Of a stretch of DNA of 15,332 nucleotides, positions 1 through 5,971 are shown piece by piece. The position numbers and the translations under genes are program-made. The notes under the pieces are model-generated. The model saw only the letters and a program-made list of their open reading frames with translations. It was not told where the DNA came from and did no database searches. Every line of letters starts with the position of its first letter. Position 1 is the first letter of the stretch. Source of the DNA: JAJRXG01 sp964470035 (GTDB lineage: Bacteria; Bacteroidota; Bacteroidia; Chitinophagales; Saprospiraceae); the NCBI GenBank assembly GCA_964470035.1, contig CAYYBR010000089.1, positions 1-15,332 on the forward strand, given 5' to 3'.

Positions 1-120
1 TCATTGAGCTCGCTCATAAGATCAATCATGAAATGTCATAACACCTAGTGTTTTTATATTGACGGTCATTGAGCTCGCTCATAAGATCAATCATGAAATG
101 TCATAACACCTAGTGTTTTT
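1..120. repeat. Two exact 55-bp direct repeats, 65-bp period
   Basis: Bases 1-55 and 66-120 are identical, separated by ten unshared bases (56-65). Each copy contains a short palindrome (TGAGC-TC-GCTCA) and ends in a small hairpin, AACAC-CTA-GTGTT, followed by a T run. The repeat begins exactly at base 1 of the window, and its length equals a common de Bruijn assembly k-mer size (55). The sequence may therefore start at an assembly break point, so the true copy number is uncertain. In one frame each copy reads as a short C-terminus ending in TAA (39-41 and 104-106), so this could be the duplicated 3' end of an upstream gene with its terminator. That reading is only suggestive. Confidence 0.9.
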
Positions 121-121
121 T
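105..121 (+). terminator. Weak terminator-like hairpin in repeat copy 2
   Basis: A 5-bp stem (AACAC/GTGTT) with a 3-base loop is followed by a run of T. The same element occurs at 40-55 in the first repeat copy. The stem is short and AT-rich, so it would be a weak intrinsic terminator at best. Its place just after an in-frame TAA and before cysE fits the end of an upstream transcription unit. Confidence 0.25.
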
Positions 122-129
122 CGAAGTAC

Positions 130-163
130 ACTTCTTTGATCTCTTGTAGATCAAAATCTAAGT
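130..163 (+). promoter_or_regulatory. Hairpin in the cysE leader
   Basis: TTTGATCT (135-142) and AGATCAAA (148-155) are perfect reverse complements around a 5-base loop. Outer bases ACTT (130-133) and AAGT (160-163) can extend the stem across an internal mismatch. No T run follows, so it is not a standard terminator. It lies about 40-70 bases before the cysE GTG start and could be a leader RNA structure or a DNA operator. I recognise no known riboswitch here, and I found no convincing Bacteroidota promoter (TTTG / TAnnTTTG) beside it. Confidence 0.35.
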
Positions 164-200
164 TCTAGCGTTATGTTAATCATATACAGTATTTACAAAA

Positions 201-1037
201 GTGAAGAAAGAACTACGAGAGCGTCTAATCAAAGAACATCAGATCTGTAGAGATTGTCCTTCTCCCGATGAAGTGGACAAGTTCTTTTCAGATCTCTTAG
301 GACTCTTCTATCTTGATTTTGCCGAGGTCCCACTAGTTACAGAAGAGCTCCTCTTGGCTGAAGAAGAGAGACTGCAGGATGTCTTTCAAGACTTGCTATC
401 GAGTAATCCAATGAATGCAGTCTTAGGAGTTAGCAAGATTACCAGCTCGTTTTTCAATTCACTTCCTCACATCTATGATGCGCTCAATCACGACATCATG
501 GCCATCTATGAAGGTGATCCAGCATGCAAGAGTAGAAGAGAGGTTATCAGAAGTTATCCAGGATTTTACGCCATCGCAGCCTATCGCGTAGCGCATATAA
601 TGCATAGTCTAGGTATAGAAGATCTCCCTCGGGTCATCACTGAACATGCCCATAGTCAGACAGGTATCGACATACATCCTGGTGCTGATATCGGTAAATC
701 ATTTTGTATAGATCACGGTACAGGCATCGTTATCGGAGAGACAGCGATCATCGAGAAAAATGTCAAAATCTATCAGGGAGTGACTCTTGGCGCGCTAAGT
801 GTGAACAAAGCGGATGCTAACACCAAAAGACATCCGACTATCAAGGAAGGTTGTGTACTCTATGCTAATGCTACGATACTAGGAGGTGATACTATTATCG
901 GAGCAAATAGTATAATAGGAGGAAATACTTGGATCACCAGATCCGTTCCTCCTGGAAGTAAGATATACTATCAAGCCACTATGAATAATGAAGAAGGTGG
1001 TCTTGACACTCTAGTCTTTAAAGAATACGCAAAATAA
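201..1037 (+). CDS. cysE: Serine O-acetyltransferase
   Basis: This enzyme transfers acetyl from acetyl-CoA to L-serine to give O-acetylserine, the first committed step of cysteine synthesis in the cytoplasm. The 278-residue protein has a helical N-terminal region (about 1-140) and a left-handed beta-helix of hexapeptide repeats (about 150-255). Within it, D157 and H172 sit 15 residues apart, the same spacing as the catalytic Asp143/His158 pair of E. coli CysE. The motifs IDIHPG, DHGTGIVIGET and GGNTWI are typical of the family. The start is GTG at 201: an in-frame TAA at 177-179 blocks extension and no in-frame ATG lies between. It heads a tight operon with the HAD gene and cysM, which supplies the next enzyme of the pathway. 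The C-terminal tail beyond residue 258 differs from the E. coli protein, so feedback control by cysteine cannot be judged. Confidence 0.95.
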   Translation: MKKELRERLIKEHQICRDCPSPDEVDKFFSDLLGLFYLDFAEVPLVTEELLLAEEERLQDVFQDLLSSNPMNAVLGVSKITSSFFNSLPHIYDALNHDIMAIYEGDPACKSRREVIRSYPGFYAIAAYRVAHIMHSLGIEDLPRVITEHAHSQTGIDIHPGADIGKSFCIDHGTGIVIGETAIIEKNVKIYQGVTLGALSVNKADANTKRHPTIKEGCVLYANATILGGDTIIGANSIIGGNTWITRSVPPGSKIYYQATMNNEEGGLDTLVFKEYAK

Positions 1038-1649
1038 ATGTCGAAAATCAAGCATGTAATTTTTGATCTAGGAGGTGTCCTCATAGATTGGAACCCCCGT
1101 TATCTATATCGTAAAATCTGGGAAGATGAAGAAAAGATCGACTGGTTCCTATCCGACATCTGTGACATGAACTGGAATGAACAACAAGATGCTGGCAGAT
1201 CTTTATTGGAAGGAACCGTTGAGAAAATCAAAGAATATCCGGAGCACGCCGAGCACATCAAGGCTTACTATGAACGATGGGAAGAAATGCTCGGTGGTAC
1301 AATACCAGAATCAGTAGACATAATGGGTGAAATAAAATCAGCCGGGCGACACCAACTCTATGCTCTCACTAACTGGTCAGCTGAAACTTTTCCTATAGCC
1401 GAAAAGCGATATGCATTCTTAAAAGAATTTGACGGCATCGTAGTGTCAGGAATAGAAAAAGATCGCAAACCATATCATAGTTTCTATCAGGTACTTTTTG
1501 ATAGATATAGTCTTCGCGCTAATGAGTGTGTCTTTATCGATGACAATGAAAGAAATGTAAAAGCTGCAGACAATCTTGGGATGCATGCCATACATTATGT
1601 CAACCCGATTCTACTAAGGGACAAGTTACAGATGCTTGAAGTCCTTTAA
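1038..1649 (+). CDS. HAD-superfamily phosphatase (YihX-like)
   Basis: This is a predicted cytoplasmic phosphatase of the haloacid dehalogenase superfamily. All four HAD motifs are visible in the 203 residues: nucleophile D10 in FDLGGVL, T111 in ALTNWS, K144 in DRKPYHSF and the acidic pair D168-D169 in VFIDDNERN. Motif I reads DxG rather than DxD, as in E. coli YihX, a glucose-1-phosphate phosphatase. The usual second Asp that acts as general acid is therefore absent here too. A helical cap (about 18-95) follows motif I. The ATG abuts the cysE stop codon with no gap, so the gene is translated within the cys operon. The substrate is unknown; a link to serine or cysteine metabolism is only suggested by position. 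Confidence 0.88.
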   Translation: MSKIKHVIFDLGGVLIDWNPRYLYRKIWEDEEKIDWFLSDICDMNWNEQQDAGRSLLEGTVEKIKEYPEHAEHIKAYYERWEEMLGGTIPESVDIMGEIKSAGRHQLYALTNWSAETFPIAEKRYAFLKEFDGIVVSGIEKDRKPYHSFYQVLFDRYSLRANECVFIDDNERNVKAADNLGMHAIHYVNPILLRDKLQMLEVL

Positions 1650-1670
1650 TACTGATTAATCCCCTATCCA

Positions 1671-2558
1671 ATGATATACGATATAGAAAGTCTTATAGGA
1701 AACACGCCTCTTGTAAGGCTCAAGCATATACCCTTCAATGATAAGGTAACCATATGCGGGAAGTTAGAAGGAGATAACCCCGGCGGTAGTGTAAAGGATA
1801 GGGCGGCCTATGGTATGATCTCTGGCGCCCTTAACAGAGGTGATATACAACCTGGCGATAAGTTGGTAGAGGCAACCTCAGGCAATACAGGCATCGCTTT
1901 AGCTATGATAGCTCAACTTAAAGGTCTCAACATGACCCTCCTGATGCCTTCGAACAGTACAAAAGAAAGGATACAGGCTATGGAAGCCTATGGAGCAACT
2001 GTCATCCTTACTCCAGCTGAGAAAACGATCGAGTTTTCTAGACAAGAGGCAGAAAGAATGGCCCAAGAAGAGGGTTATGTGATGCTTAATCAATTTGGCA
2101 ATCCAGATAACTATGGCATGCACTACAAGACAACAGGTCCAGAGATATGGAATGATACCGAAGGTCAGGTCACACACTTTGTCTCTGCTATGGGAACAAC
2201 AGGGACTATCATGGGCACTTCTCGATATCTCAAAGAACAAAACCCAGATGTGCAAATCATAGGGACGCAACCGAAAGAAGGATCTAGGATACCAGGTATC
2301 AGAAGATGGTCACCCGAGTTTTTGCCAAAGATCTATGAGCCAGAAAGAGTGGATCGGATAATCGATGTAAGTCAAGACGAGGCAAAAGTTATGGCTAACA
2401 GACTAGCGCAAGAAGAAGGGATTTTATCTGGCATGAGTTCGGGAGGTGCTCTGACGGCTGCTTTAAAGTTATCAGAAGAGTTAGAAGAAGGCTTGATCGT
2501 ATTTATCGTGTGTGATCGAGGAGATCGGTATCTTAGCTCTGGACTATTCGACAGATAA
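1671..2558 (+). CDS. cysM: Cysteine synthase B (O-acetylserine sulfhydrylase)
   Basis: This PLP enzyme makes L-cysteine from O-acetylserine and sulfide, or thiosulfate in the case of E. coli CysM. The 295 residues contain the PLP lysine K42 in NPGGSVKDRAA, the substrate loop SGNTG at 70-74, the phosphate-binding GTTGT at 175-179 and SGMSSGG at 253-259. RRWSPEFLP (211-219) and CDRGDRYLS near the C-terminus favour the CysM branch over CysK. The length is close to that of E. coli CysM. It lies 21 bases after the HAD gene, in the same operon as cysE, so both steps from serine to cysteine are encoded together. Its stop overlaps the next start by one base. Confidence 0.94.
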   Translation: MIYDIESLIGNTPLVRLKHIPFNDKVTICGKLEGDNPGGSVKDRAAYGMISGALNRGDIQPGDKLVEATSGNTGIALAMIAQLKGLNMTLLMPSNSTKERIQAMEAYGATVILTPAEKTIEFSRQEAERMAQEEGYVMLNQFGNPDNYGMHYKTTGPEIWNDTEGQVTHFVSAMGTTGTIMGTSRYLKEQNPDVQIIGTQPKEGSRIPGIRRWSPEFLPKIYEPERVDRIIDVSQDEAKVMANRLAQEEGILSGMSSGGALTAALKLSEELEEGLIVFIVCDRGDRYLSSGLFDR

Positions 2559-3049
2559 TGATTATTCGCCTAGTTTTTCTAGTTCTACTTATATCTTCTT
2601 GCAAGAGTAACCTTCCATTAGCCGATGGATATACACTATATCTTGTACGCCATGCTGAGAAAGTGGAAGATGGATCGAGAGACCCCGTTTTGAAAAAAGA
2701 AGGCATCCAACGTGCTGATCAGCTCAAGGATTTATTGCTTGATAGAGACATCGCTACTATTTATTCGTCAGACTACCAGCGGACGAGATCAACCGCACAA
2801 CCATTAGCAAAAGAGCTTAACAAAGATATTTCGTTATATAATCCAAGGGACCTCGAAGCCCTCGTTAATTTATTAGTATCCCGTAAAGAGACTGCACTCA
2901 TAGTCGGACATTCTAACTCGACTCCCTCTCTTGCTAACCTCATCTTAGGACAAGATATTTTCGAACAATTTGAGGAAAGCCAGTATGACCAGATCATAGA
3001 GATCGAATATACTATGGGTCGTTTTAACCAGGCAGTTTTACTCTATTAA
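2558..3049 (+). CDS. Histidine-phosphatase-family lipoprotein (SixA/PGM-like)
   Basis: A short hydrophobic N-terminus ends in the lipobox ISSC, with Cys15 as the probable lipidated residue, so the protein is expected to be membrane-anchored outside the cytoplasm. The rest is a compact histidine phosphatase domain: LVRHAEK carries the phospho-acceptor H32, YQRTRST carries R75/R77, and VGHSNS carries the second catalytic histidine H118. At 163 residues it resembles the small SixA-type members. The start ATG overlaps the cysM stop (TAATG), which suggests translational coupling. The substrate is unknown. Its export makes a direct role on a cysteine-pathway intermediate unlikely, so the coupling to cysM is puzzling. 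The family call is firm and the function open. Confidence 0.85.
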   Translation: MIIRLVFLVLLISSCKSNLPLADGYTLYLVRHAEKVEDGSRDPVLKKEGIQRADQLKDLLLDRDIATIYSSDYQRTRSTAQPLAKELNKDISLYNPRDLEALVNLLVSRKETALIVGHSNSTPSLANLILGQDIFEQFEESQYDQIIEIEYTMGRFNQAVLLY

Positions 3050-3127
3050 GAGTTAAAGTCAAAGTATAATAATAAATATTTAACATTTTCAGTGACTTGA
3101 GGGTAAGGTTACAGTCTTAATTGGCAT

Positions 3128-3160
3128 AGTATCGAAAAGTTGCTTTTAAGGCGCGATACT
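3128..3160 (+). promoter_or_regulatory. Two-part hairpin upstream of the channel gene
   Basis: AGTATCG (3128-3134) pairs with CGATACT (3154-3160). Directly inside it AAAAG (3135-3139) pairs with CTTTT (3143-3147) around a TTG loop, leaving six unpaired bases on one side. It lies in the 135-base gap between the cys operon and the channel gene, 24 bases before the ATG at 3185. Without a clean T run it is a poor terminator. A leader structure or a protein-binding site is possible. Confidence 0.3.
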
Positions 3161-3184
3161 TATTTCTAATAACAAAACAACCTG

Positions 3185-4342
3185 ATGGATTATCTACAAA
3201 ACATTTTCACAGATCTGAGTTCTCAGTTCGGATCCACCTTACCTAGACTTATAGGAGCCCTTGTACTATTACTAGTAGGTCTCTTTGTAGCTCGAATAAT
3301 AAGAGGAGGAGCAAGAAAGGCATTTGCGAACATGGGTGTCGACAAAATGCTCAAAGGTGGCAACATCATGCTGTCTAGCGTACTTGCAAAATTGCTTTAC
3401 TTCATACTTGTTCTAGTTGTATTAACTCTTGTCTTAGAAATGATGGGACTTACTTCGGCTTTAGACCCTGTGAAAGATATGCTCCGCAAATTTTTAGGAT
3501 ATATACCTAATGTTGTAGCAGCTGGTATCATAGCATACGTAGGTTATATAGTAGCTAATATCGGAAAAGAAGCTGTAGGCATGATATCGGGAACACTAAG
3601 TTCATTTACTGACAAGTATGGGCTAACCCAGTTCAATGTCGGAGGTATCCTTAAGCAACTAGTATTCATCTTCATATTCGTACCGATCCTTCTTGTAGCA
3701 TTAGACGCACTAGATATCAGTATGATATCTGACCCTGCTAAGAATATGCTACAGAGCATGTTCGATGCTATTCCAAATATCATAGCTGCGGCCATCATCC
3801 TTGCTGTATTTGTCATAGGTGGAAAGTTCATATCTGCTACAGTGAAAGAACTACTAGTGAACTTGAATGTCGATAGCTCTGCACAACAACTAGGTATCTC
3901 TTCTATGATAGGAGAAAGATATACTATCAGTGATTTGGCTAGCAAAATACTCTACTTCTTTATCTGTTTCTTCGGCATAACGACGGCGGTAGAAAAATTA
4001 AACTTTGTAGCTCTCAGTGATGTACTCCACACGATGCTTGACCTTACAGGCAATATCCTTTTTGGCATGATCATACTTATGATAGGAAATAAAGTATCTG
4101 CCTTCGTTAGTGACTACTTCGCCAAGTCAGATTCACCTGGACTGAGCTCACTAGCACGATTTGCTACGCTTGGCTTGTTCTTGGCTATTGCACTTAGATA
4201 CATGGGCTTAGCTGATGACATCGTCAATCTTGCATTTGGGTTAACTCTAGGAGCAGTGGCTGTAGCGTTTGCCCTATCGTTTGGTCTTGGTGGCAGAGAG
4301 GCTGCTGGAAAACAAATGGAGAAGTTTTTCGACAAGTTCTAA
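3185..4342 (+). CDS. Mechanosensitive-channel-like membrane protein
   Basis: This 385-residue integral membrane protein has about nine hydrophobic segments (roughly 21-39, 68-88, 106-126, 157-177, 196-215, 252-270, 287-305, 323-341 and 347-367). The chain is built from about four similar units starting near residues 18, 107, 197 and 290. Each starts with a helix in a pattern such as IPNVVAAGII or IPNIIAAAII and then has a second helix followed by a DP/DxxKxML segment. This matches the 'conserved TM helix' family (PF05552) related to small mechanosensitive channels. The last helix ends in ALSFGLGGREAAGK, like the pore helix of MscS, but no MscS beta-domain follows. It stands alone between a 135-base gap and a terminator, so it is probably monocistronic. 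The gating stimulus and ion preference cannot be inferred. Confidence 0.85.
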   Translation: MDYLQNIFTDLSSQFGSTLPRLIGALVLLLVGLFVARIIRGGARKAFANMGVDKMLKGGNIMLSSVLAKLLYFILVLVVLTLVLEMMGLTSALDPVKDMLRKFLGYIPNVVAAGIIAYVGYIVANIGKEAVGMISGTLSSFTDKYGLTQFNVGGILKQLVFIFIFVPILLVALDALDISMISDPAKNMLQSMFDAIPNIIAAAIILAVFVIGGKFISATVKELLVNLNVDSSAQQLGISSMIGERYTISDLASKILYFFICFFGITTAVEKLNFVALSDVLHTMLDLTGNILFGMIILMIGNKVSAFVSDYFAKSDSPGLSSLARFATLGLFLAIALRYMGLADDIVNLAFGLTLGAVAVAFALSFGLGGREAAGKQMEKFFDKF

Positions 4343-4386
4343 TTGAAGAGGTCGTCAGAATAGATTCAAGGACAGAATCAAAATTT

Positions 4387-4425
4387 AAAAAGATCGAAAG
4401 GTTAAATCCTTTCGATCTTTTTTTT
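4387..4425. terminator. Strong bidirectional intrinsic terminator
   Basis: The left arm AAAAAGATCGAAAGG (4387-4401) is perfectly complementary to the right arm (4408-4422) around a 6-base loop, TTAAAT. The T run continues to 4425. The A run on the left gives a T run on the minus strand, so it can stop transcripts from both sides. It closes the channel gene 45 bases downstream of its stop and could also end a leftward transcript covering the small minus-strand ORF. Confidence 0.92.
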
Positions 4426-4506
4426 CCACCACACTAGTCAATCGTCATAGGGTAGTTGAGACCTCATCCTAAATGTAAATTTTGCTTAGGCTTAAAGTAG
4501 TCTTTA

Positions 4507-4632
4507 CTAAAGACTTCTAAACTGAAAGGCAGCATAAAACGCTAGCGTATATATCGCTGCAAAGAATAATAGCTTCTCTATTTTATCTTGAGATATGGCA
4601 TTAGAGTCTATCATAGAGTATAATCTCTTCAC
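4507..4632 (-). CDS. Possible small single-span membrane protein
   Basis: A minus-strand frame from GTG (4632) to TAG (4507-4509) encodes 41 residues; an internal ATG at 4614 would give 35. The polar N-terminus (RLYSMIDSNAISQDKIEK) is followed by a hydrophobic helix of about 17 residues and a basic end, FQFRSL. The amphipathic-then-hydrophobic pattern looks like a real coding product. It would also explain part of an otherwise empty 500-base gap, and a bidirectional terminator lies 82 bases downstream of its stop. A second short frame (ATG at 4657, stop at 4601) overlaps its start, so a longer gene broken by a frameshift near 4600-4612 is an alternative. I do not recognise the sequence and no promoter is evident. 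Confidence 0.33.
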   Translation of the reverse strand: MKRLYSMIDSNAISQDKIEKLLFFAAIYTLAFYAAFQFRSL

Positions 4633-4691
4633 TGTTAATCTGGTTTTTAGGGTTCATTGGTTTTCCGAATCAAAGAGGGGAATTGGGATCC

Positions 4692-4735
4692 GGGTATTTC
4701 GTCTATACCTAAGACAAACCTTTAACTGAATACCC
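4692..4735 (+). promoter_or_regulatory. Structured leader segment with alternative hairpins
   Basis: GGGTATT (4692-4698) can pair with AATACCC (4729-4735), enclosing a GTCT/AGAC stem (4701-4704 with 4712-4715). The same GGTAT (4693-4697) can instead pair with ATACC (4705-4709), which would break the GTCT/AGAC stem. Two smaller hairpins flank it: TTGGTT/AATCAA (4657-4673) and CAGAT/ATCTG (4771-4784). The rest of 4633-4949 holds no gene that I can support. Mutually exclusive pairings are a feature of attenuators and riboswitches, but I recognise no known class and chance pairing in AT-rich DNA is possible. Confidence 0.25.
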
Positions 4736-4906
4736 TAGTTTATCCTCGAATTTTTCTGTCGGCTGTACTACAGATTAAAATCTGCATTTGGTCTTTTAGC
4801 GAAAACACAAGAATTAAATTTTGCAAAACATCGACTGTTGTTCTTTCTGAAGGATATAAAATGGCAGTATGTTGAAATCACCATTATTTATTCTTTATTG
4901 GATAAG

Positions 4907-4916
4907 TTAAATTTTG
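4907..4916 (+). promoter_or_regulatory. Candidate gap promoter -7 element
   Basis: TTAAATTTTG at 4907-4916 resembles the Bacteroidota -7 box TAnnTTTG with one extra base. It lies 33 bases before the gap ATG, a reasonable position for a short leader. The identical 10-mer also occurs at 4814-4823, 93 bases upstream. A clear TTTG box at the expected -33 distance is lacking, so the call is tentative. Confidence 0.3.
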
Positions 4917-4949
4917 GTACTTTTACTTCAAATCAAGAAAAAGAAAATC

Positions 4950-5948
4950 ATGGGAAAGAAAATCGCTATCAATGGTTTTGGCCGCATTGGTCGACTGACC
5001 TTTAGAAATCTATTGCAAACTGAAGGTGTAGAAGTAGTCGCTATCAACGACCTAACAGATAACGCCACCTTAGCTCACCTTTTAAGATTTGATAGTGCTC
5101 ATGGGAGATTTGATGGTACAGTGGAGCATACTGATGATGCACTCATAGTCAATGGGACAAAAATCCAAGCTACCGCAGAAAGAGATCCTTCAAAACTCAA
5201 CTGGTCAGAGCTGGGTATAGATATGGTCTTAGAGTGTACTGGATTTTTCAGAACAAAAGAAAAAGCTTCATTGCACCTCCAAGCGGGAGCTAAGGATGTA
5301 CTCATATCAGCGCCAGCGCAAGGTGGCGATGTACAGACCATCGTCTTAGGTGTCAATGACGATCAACTAGACAGAAGCAACAATGTATTTTCTAATGCTT
5401 CTTGTACGACTAACTGCCTAGCTCCATTAGTAAAAGTACTTCACGATAACTATGGTATCATCAATGGTGCGATGACTACGACTCATGCTTATACGGCAGA
5501 TCAAAAAATCCAAGATGCTCCTCACAAAGATATGAGAAGGGCAAGAGCCGCAGCTTATAACATAGTACCAACTAGTACCGGTGCGGCTAAGGCAATCAAG
5601 GCAGTAATCCCTAATTTTGGAGATAGGATATTTGCTATCGCTGTCAGAGTACCTGTGATTACCGGCTCGATGGTAGAGCTCAATGTAAACCTAGAGAAGA
5701 CTCCTGATGTAGCTGGTGTAAATGCTTTGTTCAAGCAATACTCAGAGGGATCCATGAAAGGTATACTAGAGTATTCTACAGACCCGCTGGTTTCTTCAGA
5801 TATCGTACGCAATAAGCACAGCTCTATATTTGATTCTCTGATGACACAAGTCAACTCTAACATGATCAAAGTGGTGAGTTGGTATGACAACGAAGCAGGA
5901 TATAGTGCACGTCTGTCAGATCTAGCGACGAAGATCGCACTAGGATAA
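4950..5948 (+). CDS. gap: Glyceraldehyde-3-phosphate dehydrogenase, type I
   Basis: This cytoplasmic glycolytic enzyme oxidises glyceraldehyde-3-phosphate to 1,3-bisphosphoglycerate. From the ATG at 4950 the protein has 332 residues, the normal length. It shows the dinucleotide fold INGFGRIGR (7-15), D34 in AINDL (favouring NAD+ over NADP+), the catalytic C152 in NASCTTNC, H179 in TTTHAYT and the C-terminal WYDNEAGYS. The reading frame is open upstream to a TTG at 4914, but that extension would add a lysine-rich dozen residues ahead of the conserved MGKKIAINGFG start and overlaps a probable promoter, so I use 4950. pgk follows 23 bases downstream, so the two consecutive glycolytic steps are probably co-transcribed. 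Confidence 0.96.
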   Translation: MGKKIAINGFGRIGRLTFRNLLQTEGVEVVAINDLTDNATLAHLLRFDSAHGRFDGTVEHTDDALIVNGTKIQATAERDPSKLNWSELGIDMVLECTGFFRTKEKASLHLQAGAKDVLISAPAQGGDVQTIVLGVNDDQLDRSNNVFSNASCTTNCLAPLVKVLHDNYGIINGAMTTTHAYTADQKIQDAPHKDMRRARAAAYNIVPTSTGAAKAIKAVIPNFGDRIFAIAVRVPVITGSMVELNVNLEKTPDVAGVNALFKQYSEGSMKGILEYSTDPLVSSDIVRNKHSSIFDSLMTQVNSNMIKVVSWYDNEAGYSARLSDLATKIALG

Positions 5949-5971
5949 TAGCTTACTACTAAACACATATC

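Noticed and set aside
1..120. CRISPR array
   Set aside because: Only two copies, a 55-base repeat with a 10-base spacer and no cas genes. These sizes do not fit CRISPR.
3544..3945. Minus-strand ORF of 133 codons inside the channel gene
   Set aside because: It is antisense to a clear membrane protein and has no domain or promoter.
4601..4657. 18-codon minus-strand ORF as an independent gene
   Set aside because: Too short and without features by itself; kept only as a possible frameshifted start of the small membrane ORF.
4914..4949. Longer gap start at TTG 4914
   Set aside because: It adds a lysine-rich extension absent from the family and overlaps a probable promoter; the ATG at 4950 gives the conserved N-terminus.
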